Shown: piece by piece, positions 7,113 through 12,856 of the stretch
How positions within the stretch are numbered: position 1 is the first letter of the stretch
Layout of the letters: every line of letters starts with the position of its first letter
The notes under the pieces: generated by a model
What the model was told of the DNA's origin: nothing
The model's database searches: none
What the model saw: the letters and a program-made list of their open reading frames with translations, nothing else
Translations under genes and position numbers: made by a program
Assembly (NCBI GenBank): GCA_910576875.1
Contig: CAJTKI010000048.1
Coordinates: 1-12,930, forward strand
Origin: an uncultured Christensenella sp.
Lineage (GTDB): Bacteria; Bacillota; Clostridia; Christensenellales; UBA3700
Length of the DNA: 12,930 nucleotides
Reading direction: 5' to 3'

Positions 7113-7118
7113 AGTCGC

Positions 7119-8456
7119 ATGAAAACGATCGCTACGATATCCACGCCGCTCGTTGCCGGCGCAATCGGCATTATTCGCATGACGGGAGACGACGCGTTGC
7201 GGATCGCCGCGCGCATGTTTCGCTCCAAACAGGCGGAAGATTTTACGCAGGCGCAACCCAACCGCATGTATTACGGTACGGTTACGGCGGGCGACGTCAC
7301 GGACAAAGCGCTTGCCGTGTATTTCCGCGCGCCGCATTCGTATACCGGCGAAGATTTGGTGGAATTCCAATGCCACGGCGGCGTGCGGCTGATGCGTACC
7401 GTGTATCGGGCGTGTCTCGACCTTGGCGCACAGGCGGCGGACAAGGGCGAGTTTACCAAACGCGCGTTTCTCAACGGTAAATACGCGCTCAGCGATTGCG
7501 AAGGCATCGTCGATTTGATCCAAGGCGAAAGCATGGCGGCGGTGCGCGCGGCGTCGCGACAGGCGCAAGGCGCGCTGGCGCGGCGTATCGGGGAGCTGAA
7601 CGATCAGCTGCTCGACGGCATCGGCGAGCTGGAAGCGTCGCTCGATTACCCCGACGAGATGGAAGACGAAGCGCGTACCAACGCGCGCCAATGGACGGAA
7701 CGAATTTACGACGCGTTGCGGGCGTTGCGGGACACCGCGCAGACGGGCGCGTATATTCGCAACGGCATCGCCGTCGCGATCGTCGGCAATCCGAACGTCG
7801 GCAAATCTTCTCTGCTCAACCGTCTGCTCGGTCAGGATCGCGCGATCGTGACCGACATCGCCGGTACGACGCGCGACACGCTGGAAGCGAGCATCGAAGT
7901 GCGCGGCATCTTGTTGCGGCTGATCGATACGGCGGGGATACGGGAGAGCGAAGACGCGGTCGAGCGGATCGGCGTCGAGCGCAGTAAACGCAGCGCGCGC
8001 ACGAGCGACGTCGTATTGCATATGATCGACGCGTCGCGTCCCGCAGACGAATCCCAACGCGCGTTGGAGCGCGAATTGCGCGATACGGACGCCAGACTGC
8101 TGCGCGTATACAACAAGACGGATTTGCCGCTCGCGCAGGATACTTCCGACGGCATTGCGCTCAGCGCAACGCAGGGGATCGGCATCGAGACGTTGCGCAA
8201 CGCGATCGTCGACGCGGTCGTCACGCAGGCAATCGATCCGGGCGCGGAGATCGTCACCAACGAACGGCACGTGCGCGCGTTGGATCAGGCGATTGCGAGC
8301 GTGCGCGCGGCAGCGGACGCATTGGACGTACAACCGACCGAATGCATCTTGCTCGATCTGCGCAACGCGTATTTCGCGCTCGGCGAGATCACCGGACATA
8401 CGGCGAGCGAAGATATCGTGGATCGGATTTTTTCCAAATTTTGTTTGGGGAAATAA
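7119..8456 (+). CDS. mnmE: tRNA modification GTPase MnmE (TrmE)
   Basis: MnmE is the dimeric GTPase that works with MnmG on the wobble uridine of tRNA. The 445-residue product has the N-terminal tetrahydrofolate-binding domain (IGIIRMTG near 17-24; YTGEDLVEFQCHGG), the helical domain, and the inserted G domain with G1 GNPNVGKSS from residue 223, DIAGTTRD, DTAGIR and NKTD. It ends in FCLGK, carrying the family's C-terminal cysteine motif. The ATG at 7119 is preferred over an in-frame GTG at 7101, because the GTG lies at the promoter -10 and conserved MnmE sequence begins at the ATG. No ribosome site precedes it; the promoter predicts a leaderless transcript. The conserved partner mnmG is divergent. 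A short terminator follows at 8482. The stretch after GEFTKRAFLNGK reads ALSDCEG, where many homologues have DLTQAEA. Confidence 0.98.
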   Translation: MKTIATISTPLVAGAIGIIRMTGDDALRIAARMFRSKQAEDFTQAQPNRMYYGTVTAGDVTDKALAVYFRAPHSYTGEDLVEFQCHGGVRLMRTVYRACLDLGAQAADKGEFTKRAFLNGKYALSDCEGIVDLIQGESMAAVRAASRQAQGALARRIGELNDQLLDGIGELEASLDYPDEMEDEARTNARQWTERIYDALRALRDTAQTGAYIRNGIAVAIVGNPNVGKSSLLNRLLGQDRAIVTDIAGTTRDTLEASIEVRGILLRLIDTAGIRESEDAVERIGVERSKRSARTSDVVLHMIDASRPADESQRALERELRDTDARLLRVYNKTDLPLAQDTSDGIALSATQGIGIETLRNAIVDAVVTQAIDPGAEIVTNERHVRALDQAIASVRAAADALDVQPTECILLDLRNAYFALGEITGHTASEDIVDRIFSKFCLGK

Positions 8457-8481
8457 CGCGTTTTCGATTCGGTTCAAACGA

Positions 8482-8502
8482 GGCGGCGATGCCGCCCTTT
8501 TT
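8482..8502 (+). terminator. Rho-independent terminator of mnmE
   Basis: GGCGGC (8482-8487) pairs with GCCGCC (8491-8496) around the loop GAT, followed by C and five T residues (8498-8502). It lies 25 bases after the mnmE stop codon. The roughly 130 bases that follow contain no recognisable gene. Confidence 0.8.
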
Positions 8503-8635
8503 CTTGCGTCCGCGGAATACGATCGGCGAGACGCGTCGGCATGCGCGACGTTTCAAATGCGGCAGGTACGAATTGTTTTTATAAAATCGCAAACGCGCTA
8601 AGATGATTGATCCGTTGTCTTGCGATACAAAATCC

Positions 8636-8659
8636 CGTCTGCGCCGTTACGGCAAGACG
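8636..8659 (-). terminator. Weak terminator-like hairpin after the methyltransferase gene
   Basis: On the minus strand CGTCT and AGACG enclose an inner GCCG/CGGC stem with the loop TAA, followed by GGGATTTTG. The T-run is short and the stem has unpaired bases. It starts five bases past the stop codon of the methyltransferase, so position favours a terminator but strength does not. Confidence 0.4.
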
Positions 8660-8664
8660 CGCGA

Positions 8665-9420
8665 TTATCGCAACGGACGCGTATTGCGATACACGACCGT
8701 GCTGTGCGGCAACGAGACTGCGTCTCCGTCGCAAAATTCGGAAAACAGTTCGTGCAACGCGGAGACAAACGCGTCGTACGCGCGCTCGCCGCGCCGCGGC
8801 GCGTACGAAGACGACAACGCGCGCTCGACAAACCGCTGTCGGTCGGCGCGGATCGGACAAGGGAACGTCCATCGGTCGTATGCGTCGTCGAAAAAAGCGC
8901 GAATGTGCGGATCGTCTCGGCGCATGCCGCCCGAAAATCCGTCGAACGTCGGACAGTACGCCTTGCAGATCGCGGACAGACGGCGATGGATCGGCGCGTC
9001 TTCCCGCGCGTTCCATAACAAAAACACGTTGCCGTCGTCGCGCAGAATGCGCGCGCACTCGTTGCGAAACGCGACGGGATCGAACCAATGGAACGCCTGC
9101 GCCGCCGTCACGACGTCCACGCTCCGATCGTCGAGCGTCGTATGTTCGGCAACGGCGCAAATGCTGCGATAGTTCGGACAAGAGCCGAGCGCGAGATCCG
9201 CTTGCGCGCGCATATCGTCGTTCGGCTCGACGGCATAGACGACGGGTCCCCGCTCCAACAGTTGGCGCGTCAGAATGCCCGTCCCCGACCCGATGTCCGC
9301 GATTGCCGCAACGTCCTTGCCGGCGCATGCAAACATCGCGTCCACGGCGGCCGTCGGATAGGACGGTCTGCCGAGCGCGTAGGCGGTTGCTTTCTCTTGG
9401 AATCGATCGATATAAGACAT
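8665..9420 (-). CDS. Class I SAM-dependent methyltransferase, substrate unknown
   Basis: The 251-residue product has the Methyltransf_11-type Rossmann fold: motif I ADIGSGTG at 41-48, an acidic residue ending strand 2 in YAVEPNDDM at 62-70, and the post-II segment TAAQAFHWFDP at 105-115. The opening, IDRFQEKATAYALGRPSYP, is typical of small-molecule methyltransferases of this group, but the substrate cannot be predicted. ATG 9420 is chosen; an in-frame TTG three codons upstream (9429) is the alternative. Neither has a convincing ribosome site. A small hairpin (GCGCT/AGCGC, 9434-9447) lies directly upstream. The gene is isolated: mnmE converges on it from the left with its own terminator, and the rpmH-jag operon ends with a terminator before it. 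Its insertion between the usually linked mnmE and jag is unusual and may reflect acquisition, though codon use looks like its neighbours. Confidence 0.85.
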   Translation of the reverse strand: MSYIDRFQEKATAYALGRPSYPTAAVDAMFACAGKDVAAIADIGSGTGILTRQLLERGPVVYAVEPNDDMRAQADLALGSCPNYRSICAVAEHTTLDDRSVDVVTAAQAFHWFDPVAFRNECARILRDDGNVFLLWNAREDAPIHRRLSAICKAYCPTFDGFSGGMRRDDPHIRAFFDDAYDRWTFPCPIRADRQRFVERALSSSYAPRRGERAYDAFVSALHELFSEFCDGDAVSLPHSTVVYRNTRPLR

Positions 9421-9665
9421 TGTATGCAATCAAGCGCTTTACAGCGCGTTTTTCGTATCGAGGCGCGTGTCGCAACGGCGCTATCGCATCTGTCGACGAT
9501 CGCCGAATGCGGAACCTTTCCAGGCATGCACGACGGACAAGATTTGTGTATACTGCGCGCGTTCGGAATGCCGTTCGGTTTCGAAGCGATCAAGCTTTCA
9601 TCTGTTCTCTCGGCATGCCGTCGATTCTCCGTATGCAAAAGGCGAATCGGGATCCCGCAGAACGT

Positions 9666-9700
9666 CCAAAAGCAAACGGTCGAAAGAACTCTTTCGACCG
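9666..9700 (-). terminator. Terminator of the rpmH-rnpA-yidD-yidC-jag operon
   Basis: CGGTCGAAAG (9677-9686) and CTTTCGACCG (9691-9700) form a perfect 10-bp stem with the loop AACT. On the minus strand it is followed by TTTGCTTTT. It starts 12 bases after the jag stop codon. The 245 bases from here to the methyltransferase start hold no gene that could be recognised. Confidence 0.85.
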
Positions 9701-9712
9701 TCGAATATCGGC

Positions 9713-10591
9713 TTAGAAATATTTGCTTTTCGGTCCGCCGAAACTGCGCATGCGTTTGACGCCCGTTTTGCGGAAGTTGCGGCTGTAATCCGAGTTGTAC
9801 ATATCGGTCGGCTCGGACAGATTGCCGGTATCCGGTTCGCGCGGAACGGGTTCGCGGTTTTCGTAGCCGTCGCGGCTGCGGGGCGCGCGCCCTTCCCGAC
9901 GGTAACCGTCGCCGGAATTTCCGCCGTCGCGGTTGTATCCGCCGCGACGCTCGTATCCGTTGCCGTCGCCGTAGCTGTGGCGGGGCGAAGTACGGTTGGG
10001 CTTGATGACGACGTAGCGATTGGGTTCTACGCCTTCGCTCGCCGTCGTCACGAATTTATCGTCGTGCAACGTCGAATGAATGATGCGACGTTCGAACGGA
10101 TTCATCGGCTCCAACACGATTTGCTGTCCCGTCTTTGCTGCCTTAAACGCCAGTCTTTTGGCGAGTTTGGCAAGCGTAACGGTACGCTTGTCGCGATAAT
10201 TCTCGCCGTCGATGACGAGACGCTTTCCTTCCGGATTGTTTTTGTTGCAGACCAACAGCGCCAGATATTGCAGACTGTCCAACACGTCGCCCCGATAGCC
10301 GATCAGCGTCGCCGTATCCGGTCCCGAAAGCTGTATGACGTACGCGTTGTCGCGTTCGAACACGTCCGCCTGACAATCGATGCCCATCTTTTCGATGATG
10401 CCGCGGATAAAATCGACTGCAAGCACGTCCGCGCTGCGTTTCTGACTGACGCGCAACGTCGTTTTTTTGCGCAACAGCCCCGTCTCTTTGACGACTTCGA
10501 CGTCGACTTGCTCCAACGGCAAGCCGAGTTCTTCCAAGGCTTTGCTCAAAGCCGCGTCGTAACCGACGGAAGTCACTTCTACACTTTTCAT
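9713..10591 (-). CDS. jag: KH/R3H RNA-binding protein Jag (KhpB/EloR family) with Gly/Arg/Tyr-rich tail
   Basis: Jag/KhpB is a cytoplasmic RNA-binding protein, encoded next to yidC in many Bacillota and linked to cell elongation in streptococci. The product has a Jag-N domain (about 3-50, with VVKETGLLRKKTTLRV), a KH domain (about 57-130, GxxG as GYRG at 98-101 in IGYRGDVLDSLQYL) and an R3H domain (about 135-196, NPFERRIIHSTLHDD near 164-178). Residues 200-292 are an extra low-complexity tail rich in Gly, Arg, Asp, Tyr and Asn (ERRGGYNRDGG, GDGYRREGRAPRSRDGY), ending in basic FGGPKSKYF. Family members are commonly about 200-260 residues, so the tail accounts for the 292-residue length. The ATG at 10591 follows AAGGAG by six bases. 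It is the last gene of the rpmH operon, 51 bases after yidC. Confidence 0.95.
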   Translation of the reverse strand: MKSVEVTSVGYDAALSKALEELGLPLEQVDVEVVKETGLLRKKTTLRVSQKRSADVLAVDFIRGIIEKMGIDCQADVFERDNAYVIQLSGPDTATLIGYRGDVLDSLQYLALLVCNKNNPEGKRLVIDGENYRDKRTVTLAKLAKRLAFKAAKTGQQIVLEPMNPFERRIIHSTLHDDKFVTTASEGVEPNRYVVIKPNRTSPRHSYGDGNGYERRGGYNRDGGNSGDGYRREGRAPRSRDGYENREPVPREPDTGNLSEPTDMYNSDYSRNFRKTGVKRMRSFGGPKSKYF

Positions 10592-10642
10592 GGATATCTC
10601 CTTACGGACGCGCGACGGCGCGCCCCGATCGTATTTTGCTCG

Positions 10643-11665
10643 TTAAATCTGCGCTTGGGCAGCGTTCTTTTTGTCCAAATGCCGCGTGATCAGCGTAAAC
10701 GTCAGCGACATGATCGTCATCAGGACGTTGCCGACGACGTAGTAGATCGCAAACGCCGCGCTGTACATGATCGCAAACACGCCCAGCATGACCGGCATGA
10801 GAAACGTCATCATTTTCATCGTCATTTTTTGGGTTTTTTCCTGCGTCGGATCGGCGGCAACCGGTTGCGGCTGCAACTTTTGCGTCAACAGCGTGGACAG
10901 AATGCTGGTGCCGATCGCCAACACGGGCAGCACAAAATAACCGTTCCAGCGCCCCGCATCCCAGAAGCTTTGCTTGTTATACAACTGCATTGCCGGACCG
11001 ACGAGCGTTTCGTACGACGCGCTCAAACCGTCGGGCAGATCCGCGCCCAAACCGCCTACGCCGGTGGACAAAAAGTTCTGAATCGAAGGAATGACGTTGG
11101 TTCCGATATCGGACATGTGGACGTTTTTGATCCACAAAAAGCTGTCCGGATTGTAGGACTGCGCGAGCAGATTGTTCAGCTCGTCCATCGTCATTTGTCC
11201 CGCCTGTACGAGCGGATAGTTCTGCGCGTAAATATGGTCGAGTTGGTAAATGATCATCTCGTTCTGATACGCGATCAGCGAGCGGAATCCCGCGAACACG
11301 ACCCAGAATACGACCAGCGTAATGATCATCGGCAGACACGACGCGAGCATGTTCATGCCCGATCCGCGTTGCAATTCGTACTGTTTTTGACGCAAAATAT
11401 CGGGGCGATTCGCGTACTGACGCTGCAATTTTTCCAATTTCGGGCGCAGCGCCTGCATTTTCATCGTCTGCTTGCGCATCGCGATGCGTTGCCAGATGTC
11501 GAGCGGTGACAAAATCACGCGTAGCAGTACCGTAAACACGATGACCGTCACACCGAAACTCACGCCCATGCTTTCGTGCAGCGCGAGCAACAATTTGCCG
11601 ATGCCGTTCGTTAATTGCGGTTCCTGCGCCGCGGCGAGCACGGCAGATAACATCATAGAACCCAT
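10643..11665 (-). CDS. yidC: Membrane protein insertase YidC (Oxa1 family)
   Basis: YidC inserts and folds membrane proteins in the cytoplasmic membrane, alone or with SecYEG. The 340-residue product has the Gram-positive five-helix layout: helix 1 near 36-54 with the conserved groove arginine R49 (VLLRVILSPL), a cytoplasmic charged hairpin near 60-105, helix 2 near 112-130, a long extracytoplasmic loop (about 135-240), then three hydrophobic segments near 244-262, 288-304 and 305-326, and a short basic tail. There is no lipobox cysteine near the N-terminus. ATG 11665 is chosen because GGAAAGG lies just upstream. An ATG at 11656 would give an ATGA overlap with the yidD stop and is also possible. 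A longer frame starting at 11827 only crosses yidD. jag follows 51 bases later, the typical pairing. Confidence 0.96.
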   Translation of the reverse strand: MGSMMLSAVLAAAQEPQLTNGIGKLLLALHESMGVSFGVTVIVFTVLLRVILSPLDIWQRIAMRKQTMKMQALRPKLEKLQRQYANRPDILRQKQYELQRGSGMNMLASCLPMIITLVVFWVVFAGFRSLIAYQNEMIIYQLDHIYAQNYPLVQAGQMTMDELNNLLAQSYNPDSFLWIKNVHMSDIGTNVIPSIQNFLSTGVGGLGADLPDGLSASYETLVGPAMQLYNKQSFWDAGRWNGYFVLPVLAIGTSILSTLLTQKLQPQPVAADPTQEKTQKMTMKMMTFLMPVMLGVFAIMYSAAFAIYYVVGNVLMTIMSLTFTLITRHLDKKNAAQAQI

Positions 11666-11895
11666 TTTGCCTTTCCTTTCCAGTTTTCCCGGACGGGGTC
11701 GAAGCCCCCTTTGCCCCACGGCGCGCACCGCAACAACCGTCCCGCCGTCAAAAACGTCGCTTTGATCGGACGATATTTCGCGTATGCTTGCCGCGCGTAT
11801 GCCGAACAACTCGGCGTATAGATGCACGAGTCGGGCAAGAGCGGATTGATACAGGTCTTGTAATAGCCGATTGCCAAAGAAAATACGTTACGCAT
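11653..11895 (-). CDS. yidD: Membrane protein insertion efficiency factor YidD
   Basis: YidD is a small membrane-associated protein that assists YidC-dependent insertion. The 80-residue product carries the full family signature: an amphipathic N-terminus (SLAIGYYKTCINPLLP), the cysteine motif CIYTPSCSAYARQA at 24-37 and GRLLRCAPWGKGGFDPV near 52-68. It overlaps rnpA by eight bases upstream and yidC by up to 13 bases downstream, so translation of the three genes is probably coupled. A GAGGA about ten bases ahead of the ATG, inside rnpA, is a plausible ribosome site. Confidence 0.96.
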   Translation of the reverse strand: MRNVFSLAIGYYKTCINPLLPDSCIYTPSCSAYARQAYAKYRPIKATFLTAGRLLRCAPWGKGGFDPVRENWKGKAKWVL

Positions 11896-12247
11896 GCGCC
11901 GCGTCCTCGCATTCGGGCGTCCATAAGCCCGCTTGTCCGAGCAGACGCAACATGCTGTCCCGCAGCTGGCGATACTCCAATCGGTCGATGCCGGCGCGCG
12001 CGAGCAAAATGTAATTCGTCTTGGGCTGTACCCGTTCGACGACGGAGCGGAAACTCTCCCGCATCCGACGGCGCACTTTGTTGCGCACGACCGCTTTGCC
12101 GATCTTTTTGCTGACGACGAAGCCGACGCGCAACGGATACTTGGACGGCGCGTAGATCAACACCATGTGTCGATTGGCGACCGATTTTCCGTGGCTGTAC
12201 AGGTATCGGAAAACCCGTTTATTCGTGAGCCGATACCGTTTTTGCAT
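11888..12247 (-). CDS. rnpA: Ribonuclease P protein component
   Basis: RnpA is the basic protein subunit of RNase P, which removes 5' leaders from pre-tRNAs together with the catalytic RNA (rnpB, not in this window). The product has 119 residues. It opens MQKRYRLTNKRVFRYLYSHG and contains VGFVVSKKIGKAVVRNKVRR at 41-60, the conserved RNR motif, continuing RMRESFR. The ATG at 12247 comes only four bases after the rpmH stop codon and has no clear ribosome site of its own, which suggests coupling to rpmH translation. The C-terminus (WTPECEDAAHA) overlaps the yidD start by eight bases. The rpmH-rnpA pairing is one of the most conserved in bacteria. Confidence 0.97.
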   Translation of the reverse strand: MQKRYRLTNKRVFRYLYSHGKSVANRHMVLIYAPSKYPLRVGFVVSKKIGKAVVRNKVRRRMRESFRSVVERVQPKTNYILLARAGIDRLEYRQLRDSMLRLLGQAGLWTPECEDAAHA

Positions 12248-12251
12248 GCAA

Positions 12252-12386
12252 TTACGCGGTCAGTTGCTTTCTGCCCTTGTTGCGGCGTCTTTTGATCACG
12301 TTTCTGCCGGCTTTGGAGCTCATTCTTTTGCGAAAACCGTGAACTTTGCTACGCTGTCTCTTTTTGGGTTGATACGTTCTTTTCAT
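12252..12386 (-). CDS. rpmH: 50S ribosomal protein L34
   Basis: L34 is a short, very basic 50S subunit protein. The 44-residue product is canonical: MKRTYQPKKRQRSKVHGFRK at 1-20, followed by RMSSKAGRNVIKRRRNKGRK near 21-40 and ending QLTA. The ATG at 12386 is preceded by AAGGAG with a seven- to eight-base spacing. It is the first known gene of the leftward operon rpmH-rnpA-yidD-yidC-jag. In most Bacillota, oriC and dnaA lie just upstream of rpmH; here the upstream DNA holds a promoter, a partial duplication of it and a tandem repeat. Confidence 0.98.
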   Translation of the reverse strand: MKRTYQPKKRQRSKVHGFRKRMSSKAGRNVIKRRRNKGRKQLTA

Positions 12387-12499
12387 GATACTCTCCTTAT
12401 GATTCTATACAAGAATTCGATTGCGATTCGGGTTGCGCGTCGCTTTTTCGGCAATGCGTTGATTTTCTTCGCCTGCCATACTATAAAACGCGCGAATAA

Positions 12500-12529
12500 A
12501 GTATATACCATAACCGCCCGACGCGTCAA
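12500..12529 (-). promoter_or_regulatory. Sigma-A-type promoter of the rpmH operon
   Basis: On the minus strand TTGACG (12529-12524), an 18-base spacer and TATACT (12505-12500) fit the housekeeping consensus; TATATA with a 16-base spacer is an alternative register. The predicted start is near 12493, giving a leader of about 106 bases before rpmH. Confidence 0.7.
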
Positions 12530-12558
12530 GCGAAATTCCCGAACAATTCCCCGCGTCG
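12515..12558. repeat. Imperfect direct repeat, copy 1 (at the rpmH promoter)
   Basis: CGCCCGACGCGTCA is followed by a diverged stretch with GAACAATT and CCC. A second copy lies at 12687-12729. The first 14 bases are identical, and most of the rest agrees with a one-base gap. Copy 1 includes the promoter's -35 (TTGACG on the minus strand). Confidence 0.6.
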
Positions 12559-12686
12559 TTTCCGTTGCGGTTTACGGCAAAAGAAATGCGCCGATCACGC
12601 CGCTTGTCAAGGCGAGGCGAACGCGATGCGGCAGACAGGCTTGTTCCTGTACGAAAAATACAAGAGTCGGATACATGCAACGAAAT

Positions 12687-12729
12687 CGCCCGACGCGTCA
12701 TGTAAAATCCGGAACAATTTCCCGTATCG
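12687..12729. repeat. Imperfect direct repeat, copy 2 (decayed promoter copy)
   Basis: This copy repeats CGCCCGACGCGTCA and the following GGAACAATTTCCCG. On the minus strand its -35 equivalent is ATGACG, and no good -10 follows at the right distance. It therefore looks like a degenerate duplicate of the rpmH promoter upstream half. Confidence 0.6.
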
Positions 12730-12856
12730 CGTGGGCATGGTTTGCGGGAATCAGGATTGCGCCTTCCGGACGGTCGTCGGCGCGCGGCGATCGCATTGCG
12801 GCGTGTTGATCGGCTTGCGCTATTGTGTACGGAAAATAATGAACAATTGAAATGAT

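Noticed and set aside
5781..8477. Very long leftward open frame of 898 codons across mnmG and mnmE
   Set aside because: It is a shadow frame produced by GC-rich codon structure. The same DNA encodes complete MnmG and MnmE in other frames with all motifs.
9421..9676. Possible tRNA or small RNA in the gap between the methyltransferase and jag
   Set aside because: No cloverleaf or T-arm sequence could be assembled. A TATACT at about 9552 lacks a matching -35.
9467..11509. Long rightward open frame opposite jag and yidC
   Set aside because: It is the antisense shadow of two confidently identified genes; its composition is not protein-like.
11666..11827. N-terminal extension of YidC from an upstream ATG
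   Set aside because: The extension lies within yidD in another frame, has no hydrophobic or conserved content, and a purine-rich ribosome site precedes the ATG at 11665.
12405..12701. Leftward 98-codon frame upstream of rpmH, continuing open to the window edge
   Set aside because: It is Arg/Ser/Cys-rich, has codon use unlike the neighbouring genes, runs through the rpmH promoter and has no ribosome site. Only its last 24 codons are considered, as a possible leader.
12626..12850. Rightward 74-codon frame near the right edge
   Set aside because: It has no ribosome site or family resemblance and overlaps the decayed promoter copy. The region is open by chance in several frames.
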